A stretch of 64,000 nt of DNA, taken from assembly GCF_002994745.2 (NCBI RefSeq), contig NC_037093.1, positions 10,156,400-10,220,399 of the forward strand, given 5' to 3'. This document shows positions 32,162 to 44,347 of the stretch, piece after piece (the first letter of the stretch is position 1; each line of letters starts with the position of its first letter). Source of the DNA: Rosa chinensis (taxonomy: Eukaryota > Streptophyta > Magnoliopsida > Rosales > Rosaceae). A program made the translations under genes and the position numbers. The notes under the pieces are model-generated. The model was not told the origin of the DNA. It ran no database searches and saw only the letters and a list, made by a program, of their open reading frames with translations.

Positions 32162-34756
32162 TGTAACGCTCCAAACTGCACCTCACCAGCTTGAGTACGT
32201 TACAGTGCCGTGAGTCACTAAAACATAAACCGAAAATTTTGATTTACATTCTAGAAATTCGCTAGGCATTTGTTCAAAATAAATTTTGACAAAAATTCGC
32301 AACGGAAGCTTTTAAATTCTTTTGAGGTGAAAACCTCTCTAATCTTTAAATTCAAATGTTCTACCAAGACTTAACGTTGCAAACAACTGAGGGATAAAGG
32401 ACTTAGCTTATAACAAACAAATTGTGACAAGTTCCAAAAATATAATTTTAAGGAACAAGAATAAGATTGGAACCCAGAACCTGACTTCTATTGAAATCTA
32501 CACACCCAGCTCTGTTCGCTCTAATCCCGTTTTCAATGCACAGTACCTGCAACCACACTGTTGTAGGGGTGAGTTTTCGTCCTCCCTACTCAATAGGGGC
32601 TTCACCCAACTAGGTTTAAAAACCGACACATAAGATAATAATTTGGGATCCCAGTATGAGAAAGTGAAATCATTTCTTTAAAGAACGACAAACTTTAAAT
32701 ATCTTTCGGACTCAAAATCCAATGCGCGAAACTCAAAGAAATGCATAATACCTGATGGCCAGTCCCATGGACCAACTACACGGCCTTACCTCAAATAAAA
32801 TCATCACCAGGTAAGCGTAGTGAGAGTGTCCACTTATGCCATATCACCTAGATATAGTGTCACACCTCAGAGTATGTCAGACACCATTCTGTCCATACGG
32901 CCCCTCCAGAGGTTTAGGGGATAGAAGCCCAAGGAATCGCTATGTTCCACTCACTCTGAAGCCATAAATAACCAAACCATGCAACTCAAATATGCATAAA
33001 CATTTAATTCAAAACGGAAAACAACTAACCGAATTAGTCCTGAGTCCCCTACCTGGATTCCGATGCTTTAACCTTTTACGTTGTCTGAGATTCACGAACC
33101 TTCCGTTCCTCGGGTAACTGGAAATCCTAGATTCCGACATTTTGATAGTTAATAGATCATTGAACTAGTAATTGAAATCTCGACGATTACAAATCGTACA
33201 ATTAAGTTTTCCTGATTTGACCAGGAGTTGACCAATTTGACCATGTTTGACCAAACATATATTGAGTGCACCCGACTACTAAGGACACCCAATATATATG
33301 TACTTATATATTAATTCCTTTCACTTTCTATCCATTTAACATATGCACAAGCATAGAACATGTTTCCAATCTCATCAACGGTTTATCTCAATCACACTAC
33401 ACTTGGTCTTTTACTTCCATTTCGTATTTTGTCGCATACTAATTCAATGAAAATTACTATGGATACCCAAAACTCTCTAATTATTATACAGGGTGTGCCC
33501 AAAACTGCTAAGGACACCCAAAATCATAACTTGTCCATTTTTCAATTATTTCACAATCAACTTTTTTGGCATAACAACCGACGTGAAACGCAAGCAGCCA
33601 ATGTCAGTCCACAATCTCAATTCAAATATCAATTCCCAAATTTACTCGCAACAACTCAAAACACTGTGATCAAGACAGCATAACAATCCGAAAACAAGTC
33701 GTTAATTTCACCAAACCAACCAAACTCAATTCCACAGCTTCCGATCACAAACACAAGAAAAAAAGGGAATTCAAGTTCAAGATTATACCTTCGAATGCAA
33801 AAATCGACTTTGATCAAGCCACCCTCAGTTTCCAGAACAAAGTCCAATGATCCAAACCCAGTTTCCTAGCTTCACTGCCGAAGATGAACTGGTATCCAAG
33901 CCTCAACGTCCACAACCCAGTAATCTTCGAAACTTCGTACTCCTATTTGTGGTTAGCTTCCTCCTATAGATGTAACCAAGCCAAAATGAAGCCGGGAAGA
34001 GCACAGAAGGCTGCCGGCGTCGAGGAACTGCGACGACCCTGAGACGAACCCAGAACGCAACCCATCAAAACTCAATCCAAATTGAAAACTAATTACACAA
34101 ACTTGAAGAGCATGACCAGGACAAAAGGTTTTACACCACAGACGGCTCAGACGGTAGCCGGAGGATCCAAAAATTGCAGAGGTTACCTGTAAAGGTTCGG
34201 GCTTCTCGTCGTCGGATTTTCTTCTCCGTTTAGTGCATGGACGATCCAAGAGCATGAGGATGTAGGCGACGAAGAGGTGAAGAAGATGGTGGTCATCCGT
34301 CGTCGATCGGTGGCGAGACGAAGTAGCGCCGGTCGGATCCTATTGCTGGTTTCTGGGTGGCGTCAGGTCAGAGAGCTTTGAAGCTCTCACGCGGGTTTTG
34401 GAGCAAGCTGACCTGGTCTTCCTACTATTTGCCACTTATATAGATTCGTCCAATTGATAATGGATGGCTAGGATCAAGCGGTGGAGATGGTGGATGGCTA
34501 GGATTGCTCCATCTGTTTCCTATTTCTTGAATTAACTCCAAAATCCCAAAACTTTGGAAAGCCACGATAATTAGCTCGAGTATCCGAAAATTTCCACGAA
34601 CTCATCATGTCGTGTACTTTATCGTCCAACTCTTAAATTGAGGATTCACTTTATGAAAATTTCTAAAAAATTAGAGTATTTTAACTTTTATCAAGTTTGA
34701 TAAGTAAATTATCGAACCATTTCACTTAAGCTCGATAAACTTTTCCGGGGGCCACA
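32162..34756 (-). mobile_element. Solo LTR (2.6 kb) inserted in the promoter-unit array
   Basis: TGTAACGCTCC...GGGGCCACA on the plus strand, with 5-bp target duplication AGCTA (32157-32161) versus AGCTG (34757-34761), one mismatch. A TCTATATAAG box on the minus strand near 34440 suggests the LTR sense is minus. No coding domain. Probably a long-LTR Ty3/Gypsy solo LTR of a different family from the one at 8895. Confidence 0.75.
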
Positions 34757-34848
34757 AGCTGGCTGTTTATGAATTTGAGTACATTGATGATGCATGTGTA
34801 TGCATAATCTATGAACATTAATCAATAGGAACCAAGATTGGAGATTCG
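34757..34848 (+). repeat. Fragment of promoter unit (micro-ORF 3' side)
   Basis: Continuation of the unit broken at 32161: TTTATGAATTTGAGTACATTGATGATGC through AATCAATAGGAACCAAGATTGG, then the homology stops. Confidence 0.65.
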
Positions 34849-35003
34849 GTTCTTCCATTGTTTTAATCTAGTTTGATACCTTAACAATCATAAATTTGGC
34901 TGTCGAGCTTCCAAAATACGATAAAAAATTTGGTCCCACAAGAAATTCCTTAAAATGGCAAAAATAAGGGATCCCTTAGTGCAAAGGCCCATATATATAT
35001 ATA
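34849..35003. other. Unassigned AT-rich sequence
   Basis: No ORF or recognisable repeat; ends in a TA microsatellite (34989-35006). Confidence 0.5.
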
Positions 35004-35381
35004 TATAGCCGTTCTAGAGCGGATGTCCACAACCCATAAAAAGTGCGGACGTTGCTGCTCCGGCCTCGATCAAGCATCGACGACGAGGCGCGGCTTGCAG
35101 TATGGAGGCCAGGAGTCGAACGGACCAATCTGCAGTCGGGTGGAGCCGCCGAAGACGAGGTTGTAGCGCTGCCCAGAACGTTGTAGGTTCAGATGAGGTT
35201 GCAGACGACTATCCTTCAACCTCGATCTCCTCCGACCTCGATCGCTGCCCAGAAGAGGTCTGGGATGCCTCCGGCTTCCATCCGACAAGCCCCGCACCAC
35301 CATCGACTCTTGGAAGCTGCTGGAGCGTCGACGTCCTCACTTTAGCGACAGTACGGACTTCCGCCTGTGATCGGGCCTATA
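35004..35381. mobile_element. Possible small TIR element carrying a GC-rich fragment
   Basis: Ends look inverted: TATAGCC...GCGGATGTCC on the left and GGACTTCCGC...GGCCTATA on the right, about 30 bp imperfect. The inside (35060-35330) is markedly GC-richer than its surroundings, as in elements with captured gene fragments. Target duplications cannot be resolved in the flanking TA repeats. Confidence 0.4.
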
Positions 35382-35382
35382 C

Positions 35383-35426
<44 letters not shown>

Positions 35427-35521
35427 AAGATTAATATCAGATCCTATCCAGAGCGAGACCTCGCTCTGAAATTAGAGTGCTATTTTAGAGTTTAAGATCA
35501 CTTTTCGGTTGCATATCCATA

Positions 35522-38135
35522 TGTAATGTCCCGTATCTTAATTTACCCGTTTACTGGTCATTTGGACGATAAACGACAACTATTTTCACTTTCACTATCG
35601 TTTCGGTACTTTTAGTGGCCCTAAAAGTTGACTTTTTGTTCGGGTCAAAATTTGAGAAAATTTCCTTCATAAAAATTGTAGAGGACGTTAAACCGAGCGC
35701 GTGCATACGTGGTACGTAAAAATCGGAGTTTGTATGTGAAAGTTATAGCCTAAATACTAAAGTTACTGTTTACGGTAACTTTCTATATATATAGAAAGTT
35801 ACCAGGGTAAGTTTCCATTTCGGGAAACCTACCCCCGAGATTTTCTCTCTGCTTCCCTCTTCCCCCGCGTCGCTCACCTATCTTCTTTTTCCTATTTCTT
35901 CACCGTCCGACGTCCGATTGACGTGATTCCAGTTGTCCTTGGACCGTCTCTTCCTCCTCTATACGATGGTATCAGTGGGTATCGGTGATTTGGCTGGAAA
36001 ACCCCGAATTTATGCAATCATTGTTACTGTAGCAATTTGCTTCTCCGGCGAAATTCTCCAGTTTTCGGCTATCTCTAGCGGTGAAATTGTTCTATTAGGA
36101 GCACCACGAGTCACTGATCATAATCCCTTAAGACTTCTAGCTGAAATTTCCACGTTTGGAAGGTGAATTTGAAAGATTTCCAAATTGGTGGGTTTTGAGA
36201 TTTCCGGGTTTGTGTTCATCGGCAAAATTGAAGCACTTCAAGGTATTTTCTCACTTGGTCACAGTTATGAAAAATGCTTAGAATGTTGAGATGATTATGT
36301 AGTTGAAATTTGGCCAGTTAAATTCTATAATTTTTTTAAATTCTATTTTTTTTTAGCCAGTTAAATCCTATTATTTTTGTCGAGGTTGAATATGTGAATT
36401 TGGTTGGAATTGGAGAAGTTTTTAATCGATTATGAATTTCTGGAAAGTTAGGATTTCGATTATCGATTTACGAGAATCCGACCGTCGGATATCTCTCGGT
36501 TCTGACTTGGAACCTTTAAGATAACGAATTGGTATTAGTGGTAGAATGTGGGTTGAATCTGAGAAGAATTGGAGAGATGATTTATGAGGATTCGATTTTG
36601 AGAATCGTATTTAATTAGAATAGTTATTCACGGAATATATTTGTGTACAGGGCGACATACCGAGCTATTGCTCGACGAAGGAACTCGTACGCGTGAATTC
36701 CTAAATAGTACTGTGAGTGGACTTTTGTTTTAAATAATGATGCATGCATTTATTTTGAAATTATTGATTTATTTAATTATCATTTTGTTTATTGAGCATG
36801 ATATTTTGTCTTGGATTATAGTTTGGCATTGACTTTTCATGAGTTTCGGATATGAACTTATTATGCTCGGAGTTGGATTTATGATTTATTTTTGAGAATA
36901 TGAATTGATATTGTTTTACCTTGATTATGATTTGGGAAATTGATTTAGTAATTTAAATTATTGTTTTAATTTATCGAGAATAATAATTAGATTTGAATAT
37001 TTATTACCATATTATTTGGACTTTCGAATCAAAGTTTATTATGCTCGATTTGGAGAATATGATTATTATATGGTTTACAGCGATTCGTTTTCCGAGGAAA
37101 TTTCCGGGATTAAATATATTTTTAATTGCCGACTTTGGATTTCTGAAAGATTTTCGAGATGAGATACTTTTGACGTGTGGGACACGTTGATGATACTTTC
37201 GGCTTACTGTGAGAAGTTGGGGAATCTTTATGGATTTACTTGGTTTTCGGATTTCTTTTGCCATACTTTGGGTGATTATTTATCATGCTAGCATTGATAT
37301 GTCCGCCTTTGTGGCGAGGTGTTGGGATCACCAAAGCCCGTCCGCCTTTGTGGCGCTGCTTACTGTCTTTGTGACAATGATGCTGAAGCCCAGTATCCTA
37401 ATCGCTACACTTAGTGGCGTGTGGGTATATAACGAGAGTATAAGGGAGTACTTTAGCCTGGGAGGCTCATTCATATGGCTATCTTCTTCCCCTACTTTTA
37501 TATTATTTTTGGGCTATCGGGGTCTAGTCTGATGATACGATACACAGCAGGTTTGATTTACAGTTTCCAATTTCCAGTCGCCTAATTTTAAGAAATAAAG
37601 TTTTATAAACGTTGCATGCATCGAAGTTTTATAAATTTAAATAAGTGGGAAAAGTATTTAAGTTTGCTTCATTTAAATCATCTTATTTATTTATTTTTGT
37701 CCACTCACACTGACGTGTTTTCAATACTTTTCCCCTGGGCCCTTCGGTTTCAAATGCTTAGTTTGCAGGCAAAATTAGTTGAGGTTGGGCGTATATGGAG
37801 TTGAGGCATAGTCAACAGCATGGCTTCCGTGGTTTCCTTTGAATTAGGTTTTCCTTGTTTACCATTTTTATTAGAATTGCTTTGATTACATGTGGGATTA
37901 ATGTTATTAAGTTGAGATTTGTGTAATGTGAATTGGAAGATGTTGTGATTTGGAGAGCAGGGTGGCTCCAAGAGAATAAGGATGGGTAATTTAGAAGTGT
38001 AAATTTCATTTCTCCAGGTTTTGGGTAGTCCATTTTAGGGGAAGTTCTGCCAAATTTTTGGAAGAATTTCTTCTAAGGTGGACCTCGCAGGGCCACTTCG
38101 GATTTCAGGGTGAAATCCGGGGGTGGGTCCTGTCA
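35522..38135 (+). mobile_element. Solo LTR (2.6 kb), same family as the unit 2/3 solo LTRs, inverted
   Basis: TGTAATGTCCC...GGGTCCTGTCA, flanked by CCATA (35517-35521) and CCACA (38136-38140). The matching site in the other palindrome arm reads CCACA, so one copy mutated. TATA-like sequence near 35785-35800 followed by a CT-rich leader gives the sense direction. Contains the GTTGACTTTT...GAAAGTTATAG stretch also seen in the copies at 46703 and 52843. Confidence 0.78.
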
Positions 38136-38265
38136 CCACATCTTGACCATTCAGTTTTTAGGTACTAATGTATAGATCATCTATGCAAAATTTCAGTCAA
38201 ATTGATGATCGTTAAGGCATTAATAATTGCCTTAAAGCTAGTACGGTTTATATTGGACAGATTTA

Positions 38266-41200
38266 AGCTGTGTTTGGGGGGGAGCTTTTTAGCTCCCCTG
38301 CTTATAATCACAGGACCCGATTGTGTTTGGTAACCCAGCTTCTTATTGGCTTTTTCCAGAAGCTGCTTCTTCTTTCGTCAAAAAGCTGAAGCCGCCTGAC
38401 CTTGCTTTTAAAAGCCGAAGAAGTAGAAGCCAGTTTATAACTGTAGCGCTGAGTTAATGAATCTTTTGAAATACCAATGGGTACCCTTATGGATTAAGAG
38501 TAATTACGGCCCAATACCATTCGTGAAAACGCTGCTCTTCCAACTCTTCCATTCGCGTCTTCTCCCTCATCTCTGCCGCTCTCCTTCATAGACGTCGATC
38601 AAAACCCAGGATGGTTGTCGGAGTAAGTAGAGAAGGAAGGAAAACCCAAGAAAAAGGATTAGTACTGGTTCAGAATCTGAGAAGGAAGACTGGAAGAGAG
38701 ATACGTGATGGACTGACGTCATTTTGATTTTCTGGTGAGTTCTCTTCTACTCCATTTCGCACCGGAGCCATGCAAACGGCGCCGTTCTTGACCTAATAGA
38801 ATGTTGAGTTTGGGGATTCTACTGCTTTAATCTATTACCATTGATTTTAGTTCTTTCATCTAAAGCTGTGGAATTGTTTAATTTCGTTTCAGGTTGAGTG
38901 TTTTTGATCTTGTCTTGGTGCACAATTGAGTCCGACCCAGGTAAAATTCTTCAGGAATTCATCAAATTTTACGTTTTGCACAGTTATTATGTGCTTTGAA
39001 TATTTCTGTAAAATTTGATTTGGGACAGTATGATTGGGTGAGATTTTACTTTGAATATATGCTTAAGTTTGAATTGCAATGACAACCGAAAAGAGGAAAT
39101 AGTTATTGAACTACCTGAGTTTTGAAGTCTAGGTATAATAGCTACTAAATCAATATTGGAAAGCCACCGAATTTTTGATGTTATGGCTAGTATGGAACAG
39201 AGTTTTTTAGTATGAAGAGTTGAAATTTTGAGGAGAAGCATTAGCTTTGGAATGTAGAGTGAGAGTGGAAAGATTTGAGTAGTGGTTAAGAGGGAAAGAT
39301 GTTTGAAACTCAAGGTTGTGCTTTGCATTTCAGGGGTCTTTACTGAGCTTATTTAGCATATGCAAGTAAAATGTGGGCACGTATTTGATGCCTCTCTTGT
39401 TGGTCCTTCTCTTGCTGCTGTGATCATAATTTGTTGCCAATCCAATGGTACTGATGTGTGTGTCTTTTGGTTTTTGAAACTCAGAAACATCTTTGTTATT
39501 TGTATAATTGTCTAAACTCAAAAGTATGAGGCTTGATTCTGAAAAATAAAATGAGTATAACATTGCAGATCGAGAAGTGTTGCTAGTCTCAGTGTCAAAG
39601 ACTGAATAAATAGAAAGAAGTCCTTAGATATATTGTTTGTAGTTTGAGTGTGATGAGGTTATTTGGGAAAAGTACCCTAGCCTCTTTATAAAATCACAGA
39701 TTAATGACATGAGTTATGACTGATTGGAAATACTCTAATTTTGTTCAGAGAGGTTTTAATCAAATATGCTACCATCATAAGGTGATGAATGTTTGCTTAA
39801 AGACCATGAAAAACGTCACTAAAACTCAAAGAGGATGATATCTTCTTGAATCATTTTGGAGACAAAGCTGTGCTGCAATAATTTAATTATAACAACTATA
39901 TATATATGGAATCGGATACTAAATAACTGAGCTGAGGCTTCAGCTTTTCGGGATGCATTACCTATTGACCTATTGATCTTTGGTTATCGAGATTTTCCTT
40001 GTTTGCATGGCAGCTTTGAGGGGATCACAAATCTTGTTGTGAAATGGAACTGAATTGTATCCATGAATTAATTAACAATTAGGTTCCAGTTGGAGGAGCT
40101 TTATGATCACTGCACCTGAAGGGAATCAATCATATCCCTTAACTAGTCCACATTCCACAACACTCCCTTCTGGTCTAGTTCTTAAGTTGGTGCAACTGAA
40201 ATTATTGTTGGTTAGAATTATGGATGAGAATCGAGTATATCAAAATAAGATTTGGTGTTGATAAAGAAGTAATTTTTGATGGAATATGAATTCGGTGTTG
40301 ATAAAGAAGATTCTTGAGTGTATGTTTTGAGAATCTTCAGCTGCAGCAAATCCCTCTAGTTCCCCTGTTTATGTTTCATGGAATATGAATTCAAATTCAT
40401 CATAATACTATTTACTAAGAGAATTTATGCTGCTTTTGGGTTTCATCATGTGTGAGTTTGGTGTCATAGCTCTTCACAATTGAACTGTAGAACTTTGAAA
40501 TTCTATTCCTTCTGTTGGTATAGCTCTTGCAGGTCTTGGTGATTTACTTGAATAGTGAAGATGGTCGGAAGCATTGATGCTGCGAATGGATTGGGAATTA
40601 TGCACTCTGTTCAGAATTTCAATGATTTGGGACTGCATTGGCGAAAATTTAATAAGCACGATGCTCTTGAAGTTTATGTTTAATAAAAATATATACATGA
40701 GTTGGTTATTTTTAGCTTATGCTTCATATGATAGGTATAATGTGTGTATATGAGTTGGTGCATTATCCAGTTGCTTGTTTTGTGGTTCATATACACTTTA
40801 AGGAGCAAGAACTGACAGATTTATATAGTCTTTGACAGGTTAGGTCTAATGGTTGTGGGAGGCCTAATCTTGGCATCTTTCATGACATATGCATTGGAGC
40901 ACCTTGCAACTAGATCATTCTTGAGAGGCCTTGAAGACCGAGATGCTACGAGAAGTAGGAGCTTTTGTTAGATATAGTTCACTGGTGACAAAACTGAGCA
41001 TGTAAAACTATTGACCAAAAGACCAAATATGTCCTATAAGCAGTATTTGATGCTTCTGTTGTAATTTGTTTCACATGGAACGCCTAGATGAATTTGTAAA
41101 TTATTGCCAGAAAATCTGTTGATAAGTGCTTTTTCTCCAGGAAATTTTGTTACTAATATATTTGTACAAGCTGGTTTTAAAATTATTCAATATTAATTAT

Positions 41201-41530
41201 ATAGTCACCATGATTTATAAAAATTAAAAGTTAACAAAACTTAATAAGGACATAATAAAGATTAAAAATAATAACAAGAGCATTTGAACAACATTGTATT
41301 ACCAAACAATCAAGACAAAATAATCTCTCATGTCCAATTTGGTCATTCCACAAACAAAAAGCACAAGCCAGTTTGAGTTTACCAAACACTTTGCCACTGC
41401 TTTTACCATTGACAGCTCTTATAAAAAGCCAGTTTACCAAACACTCAGCTATTTTGCTTTTCAGCCACTTATTCTCAGAAATAAGCAGAAGCCAGCTTTT
41501 CTGAAAAGCCCAGCCATACCAAACATCGCC
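38266..41530. mobile_element. PIF/Harbinger-like element (3.27 kb), no transposase seen
   Basis: Flanked by TTA (38263-38265 and 41531-41533). The terminal inverted repeat AGCTGTGTTTGG versus GGCGATGTTTGG matches at 9 of 12 bases. Subterminal copies of TGTTTGG with AGCTTC/GAAGC are present on both sides. TTA target and a TGTTTGG-type end are typical of plant PIF/Harbinger. The inside has no long ORF but holds at least one exon-like segment (40839-40971), so it may be a deletion derivative or one with captured host sequence. Confidence 0.6.
40839..40971 (+). pseudogene. Exon-like segment (43 codons) inside the Harbinger-like element
   Basis: After a good acceptor (CTTTGACAG) an open frame reads LGLMVVGGLILASFMTYALE, then HLATRSFLRGLEDRDATRS, ending at TAG 40969-40971. 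The first 20 residues would make a membrane helix. It looks like the last exon of a captured gene. I do not recognise the family and see no certain partner exon; a 40-codon ORF at 40561-40683 might be one. Confidence 0.35.
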
Positions 41531-41939
41531 TTAGTTCATCCATTGGTTTAAGTGAGTTAGATAACTTAAAGATCATCAATTTGGCTGAAATTTTGCCGAG
41601 ATGATCTATACATTAGTACCTAAAAACTGAATGGTTTAGATGTGGATATGAGACCGAAAAATGACTTTAAACTCTAACCTCACACTTTAATTTCTAAGTG
41701 AGCCTCGTTCTATATATAGACACACACACACACACTCATACACAAGGTATCCAGGGCAAATCAATCCAACAAGCCTTGTCTTTGAACTAATGCATTTTAC
41801 TATATGTATTGTGTACACGTACAAGAACTCTAACATGTGACTCGTTTTCCAATGTAGAATCTGAAAACAAAGTCCTAACAAGGACGTACCACCTAGCTAT
41901 GAGTGACGTATGAAGTGTTAAATAATGCAAAGTAGTTAA

Positions 41940-42404
41940 AGAATTATTCTGACAGGAAAGTGGGTGTGTATATATGGAATGAAAGTTTGAAGAATGCAAA
42001 TTGATTTATGGATTACCGGCTGCGAGCTAGTTGTTTATCAACTTCATTACATTGATGATGTGTATGCATAATCTATGAACATTAATCAATAGGAACCAAG
42101 ATTGGAGTTAGTGTATGCATAAATGGATTTTTTTTATATTGGATATGCTTAATCCCTAGTGTTAATCTTTTCCTTATTTTCATGCCCATTATTTACAAGG
42201 TAAGTAAAATTGTCTTCGATTATGTTATTAAATCCATTCAAAATATTGGTAGTTATCAGTGTTTGCTTGATTGGTAAATCATGGATTTATTGTAATCAAC
42301 TTGAACTTTTACTCTTTTTGGTATCTATATGTAAGAGTCCTCTAGGCCTATATTACGTACTGCCCAATATTCTTTTGCAATTCTAAATCTTTCACCTAAT
42401 AAAA
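41940..42404 (+). repeat. Complete promoter unit of the peptide family, before the decayed copy
   Basis: From GAATGAAAGTTTGAAGAATG with a readable LWITGCEL relic, through AATCAATAGGAACC and TTGGATATGC, to the leader. The TATA box is degraded to CTATATGTAAGAG near 42327. 41721-41939 before it is unassigned and begins with the end of a CA repeat. Confidence 0.7.
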
Positions 42405-42840
42405 ATGGCTGTGAACCATAGTTCTGAAAAATTTAGGTCCAAAATCAATTCAGTTTCTGAACTTCTAATTTCATCAAAAACACCCTTGCACTTTCAATTT
42501 TAATCTAATAGGTTCAACTTGTTAGTCTTCCAACAATTGAGTCATTTAACTTACTGAGGTGGCTCATGTATGGCCTATGTTTTATGATGTGGTGTTGAGG
42601 TGGCCTGCATAGTCAATTTATGAGTGAGTCCCACTATTAGAAATCTATCAAATAAATAGTTTTTTAACAAATAATCGAACTATAACTTGAACTCATAACA
42701 GAATATAAACGAATTTGACCTATTAGATCAAAATTCAAAATACAGTGGTGTTTTTGATGGAATTAGAAGTCCAGGGACTAAATTGATTTTGGACCTAAAC
42801 CACAGGTAGTAACTAGTATTTAGCCCTAAGAGGAAACTAT
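42405..42840 (+). pseudogene. Peptide-gene pseudogene, coding part replaced by a MITE
   Basis: The ATG is kept and the frame reads MAVNHSSEKF; then a MITE follows directly (42436). After the MITE only about 30 bp of unclear sequence precede a recognisable 3' UTR (CAATCCTCATGTAACCC at ~42840-42856). Signal peptide, prodomain and SAPSPGAGH are all gone. Confidence 0.7.
42436..42795. mobile_element. MITE, 360 bp, long terminal inverted repeats
   Basis: Starts GGTCCAAAATCAATTCAG and ends with its inverted match (CTAAATTGATTTTGGACC), with about 60 bp of near-perfect inverted repeat including GGTGTTTTTGATG. Flanked by TA on both sides (42434-42435, 42796-42797), possibly part of a longer TTTA/TAAA palindrome. 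The TA target hints at Tc1/Mariner, but the ends are not classical Stowaway. Confidence 0.75.
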
Positions 42841-43035
42841 CAATCCTCATGTAACCCTAAAAAGTCAATCTTTTCTTCATAACGTTGTCCTGTAATATGA
42901 ATTTGTTTATGGCAAAAATAATTTTTCCTCATTTATCATCTTTTTTAATATGGTATTGCATATTTATTGGATTTGTTTTTGGTTTTCTGCATTGGAAATT
43001 TAGTATACCCTAAATTGATTAGCGTTTCTTAATAC
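42841..43035 (+). other. 3' UTR and flank relic of the pseudogene
   Basis: Clear homology to 2510-2705 (ATGTTGTCCTATAATAT-like, ATTTATCATC, TTAGTATACC), confirming that a full gene once stood here. Confidence 0.65.
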
Positions 43036-43745
43036 ACATAGTCAACACTCACACACACACACGCGCGCACGCACACACTCACTCTCTCTCTCTCTCTCTC
43101 TCTCTCTCACATTTTTGTATACCCTAAAAGATAACCTTCATTACATCAACAGTAGTTTGGAGCAAATGAAATGCCAAGTAAGAGGTAAATAGTAATTAAA
43201 TTGAGTGGTAACCATACGTATGTATGGTTTAGTATGTGAGAAATAGTATATACTATTCGGACATTTCATCATATAGTTCATTGAAAAGTTAGGCAAAATA
43301 TTTTTAATTAATTAATTTTTTAAATTTTAAAATATTCATTTTTATTCACCAATATGTGTAAAATACAAAAAAAAAAAAAGTAAAAATCGTGTATAATACA
43401 TATATAATACTTTTGATTTCAAAAGTTCTGGAAATTTAACGAGTCCCTTTCAAAATTACGAAGTACATCAGTATTTTTGAAAAAAAAAATGTAAGTACAT
43501 GCTTTATTCACATATAATATGAAAAATTACAAACTATAACTGTAACACATGTGACTCAATAACCCCCACACAAAGATTGACATTACAATACAAACATTCA
43601 TAGTACATTGATTATTCATCCACCCATTAAACAATCCATTGGAAGCCACCACCACTACAAGTTGGTTACAAGAGTTAATGACCATTAGATGATAAACAAC
43701 AAGAATCTAAAAATCAGATGTAGATTCAGATCCGATCCATAATCC
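43036..43745. other. AT-rich intergenic DNA with microsatellites
   Basis: CA and CT microsatellites at 43050-43110; otherwise AT-rich with no coding signal. Confidence 0.5.
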
Positions 43746-44170
43746 TTTTTTTTTTTTTTTTAGGGAAGCGAAATAAGGGCAAACTCCTCTCCCTTATTCG
43801 AAATTTTATTAATAGAAAAAGAAGGTACAGAAGGAAGGAGGGGACTAGGCCAAAACCTCTTCCAAGAGAACAATACAAGGAAAACTAACAAAGAACAGAA
43901 CTGACAATCTTTGAGCCAAAAAGAAGGAACGAAAATCAAGAGGCGCAAACTAATTCTAATAACAAAATCAAGAGAACCTATAATTAACTGATGAATTAAG
44001 ATCCCTCCCATACTCTGCAGAAAAAGAGCTAGGCAGTGCTCTCCACCAAACTGCTCCCTCATGCATTGCACCTTATCTGGCAAGCTTGTCAGCTAAAGCA
44101 TTCCCTTCCCGATAGATGTGTGAGATCCGGAAAGTTAATTGAGTAGTTAGATTCAGACAGTTTAACCATA
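43746..44170 (-). mobile_element. 5'-truncated L1-type LINE, 3' end
   Basis: On the minus strand the motif HIYREGNALADKLA (44075-44120 region), the C-terminal signature of the RNase H domain of plant LINEs, is followed by a stop and a ~300-bp 3' UTR. The poly(A) tail is the T run at 43746-43761 on the plus strand. Upstream RT is absent. The left limit of homology is uncertain. Confidence 0.7.
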
Positions 44171-44347
44171 ATCTAGATCTGAGTTTAACCCGAACCTAAA
44201 ATTCAAATATTAAGTCGACCCAAATCCCAAATTGAGATAAGGAAAAATCTAGTGATTATTATTTTGGTTACAAAAGTCTAATTATTGGACATTCAAGTAA
44301 TATGTGGTTTCTAGATTGTTTCAATAATGAGTTGTGGATTCTTTTTT

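Larger units (their letters stand above)
35440..41720. mobile_element. Long palindromic TIR element, split by a solo LTR and a Harbinger-like element
   Basis: Left arm 35450-35521 + 38136-38262 and right arm 41534-41720 are inverted copies of each other. Shared stretches include GAAATTAGAGTG, TAGAGTTTAAG and TAGGTACTAATGTATAGATC, giving roughly 200 bp of inverted repeat. Each arm is bordered by a GT or CA microsatellite. Removing the two inserts leaves a short fold-back element of a few hundred bases. Superfamily not determined. Confidence 0.6.

Noticed and set aside
35389..35426. TA/GT microsatellite as a possible origin or Z-DNA regulatory site
   Set aside because: Simple-repeat border of the fold-back element; nothing beyond composition supports a function.
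37209..37532. 107-codon frame inside the solo LTR at 35522
   Set aside because: Not conserved in the sister LTR copies at 8895 and 17525 and shows no family resemblance; LTR-internal chance ORF.
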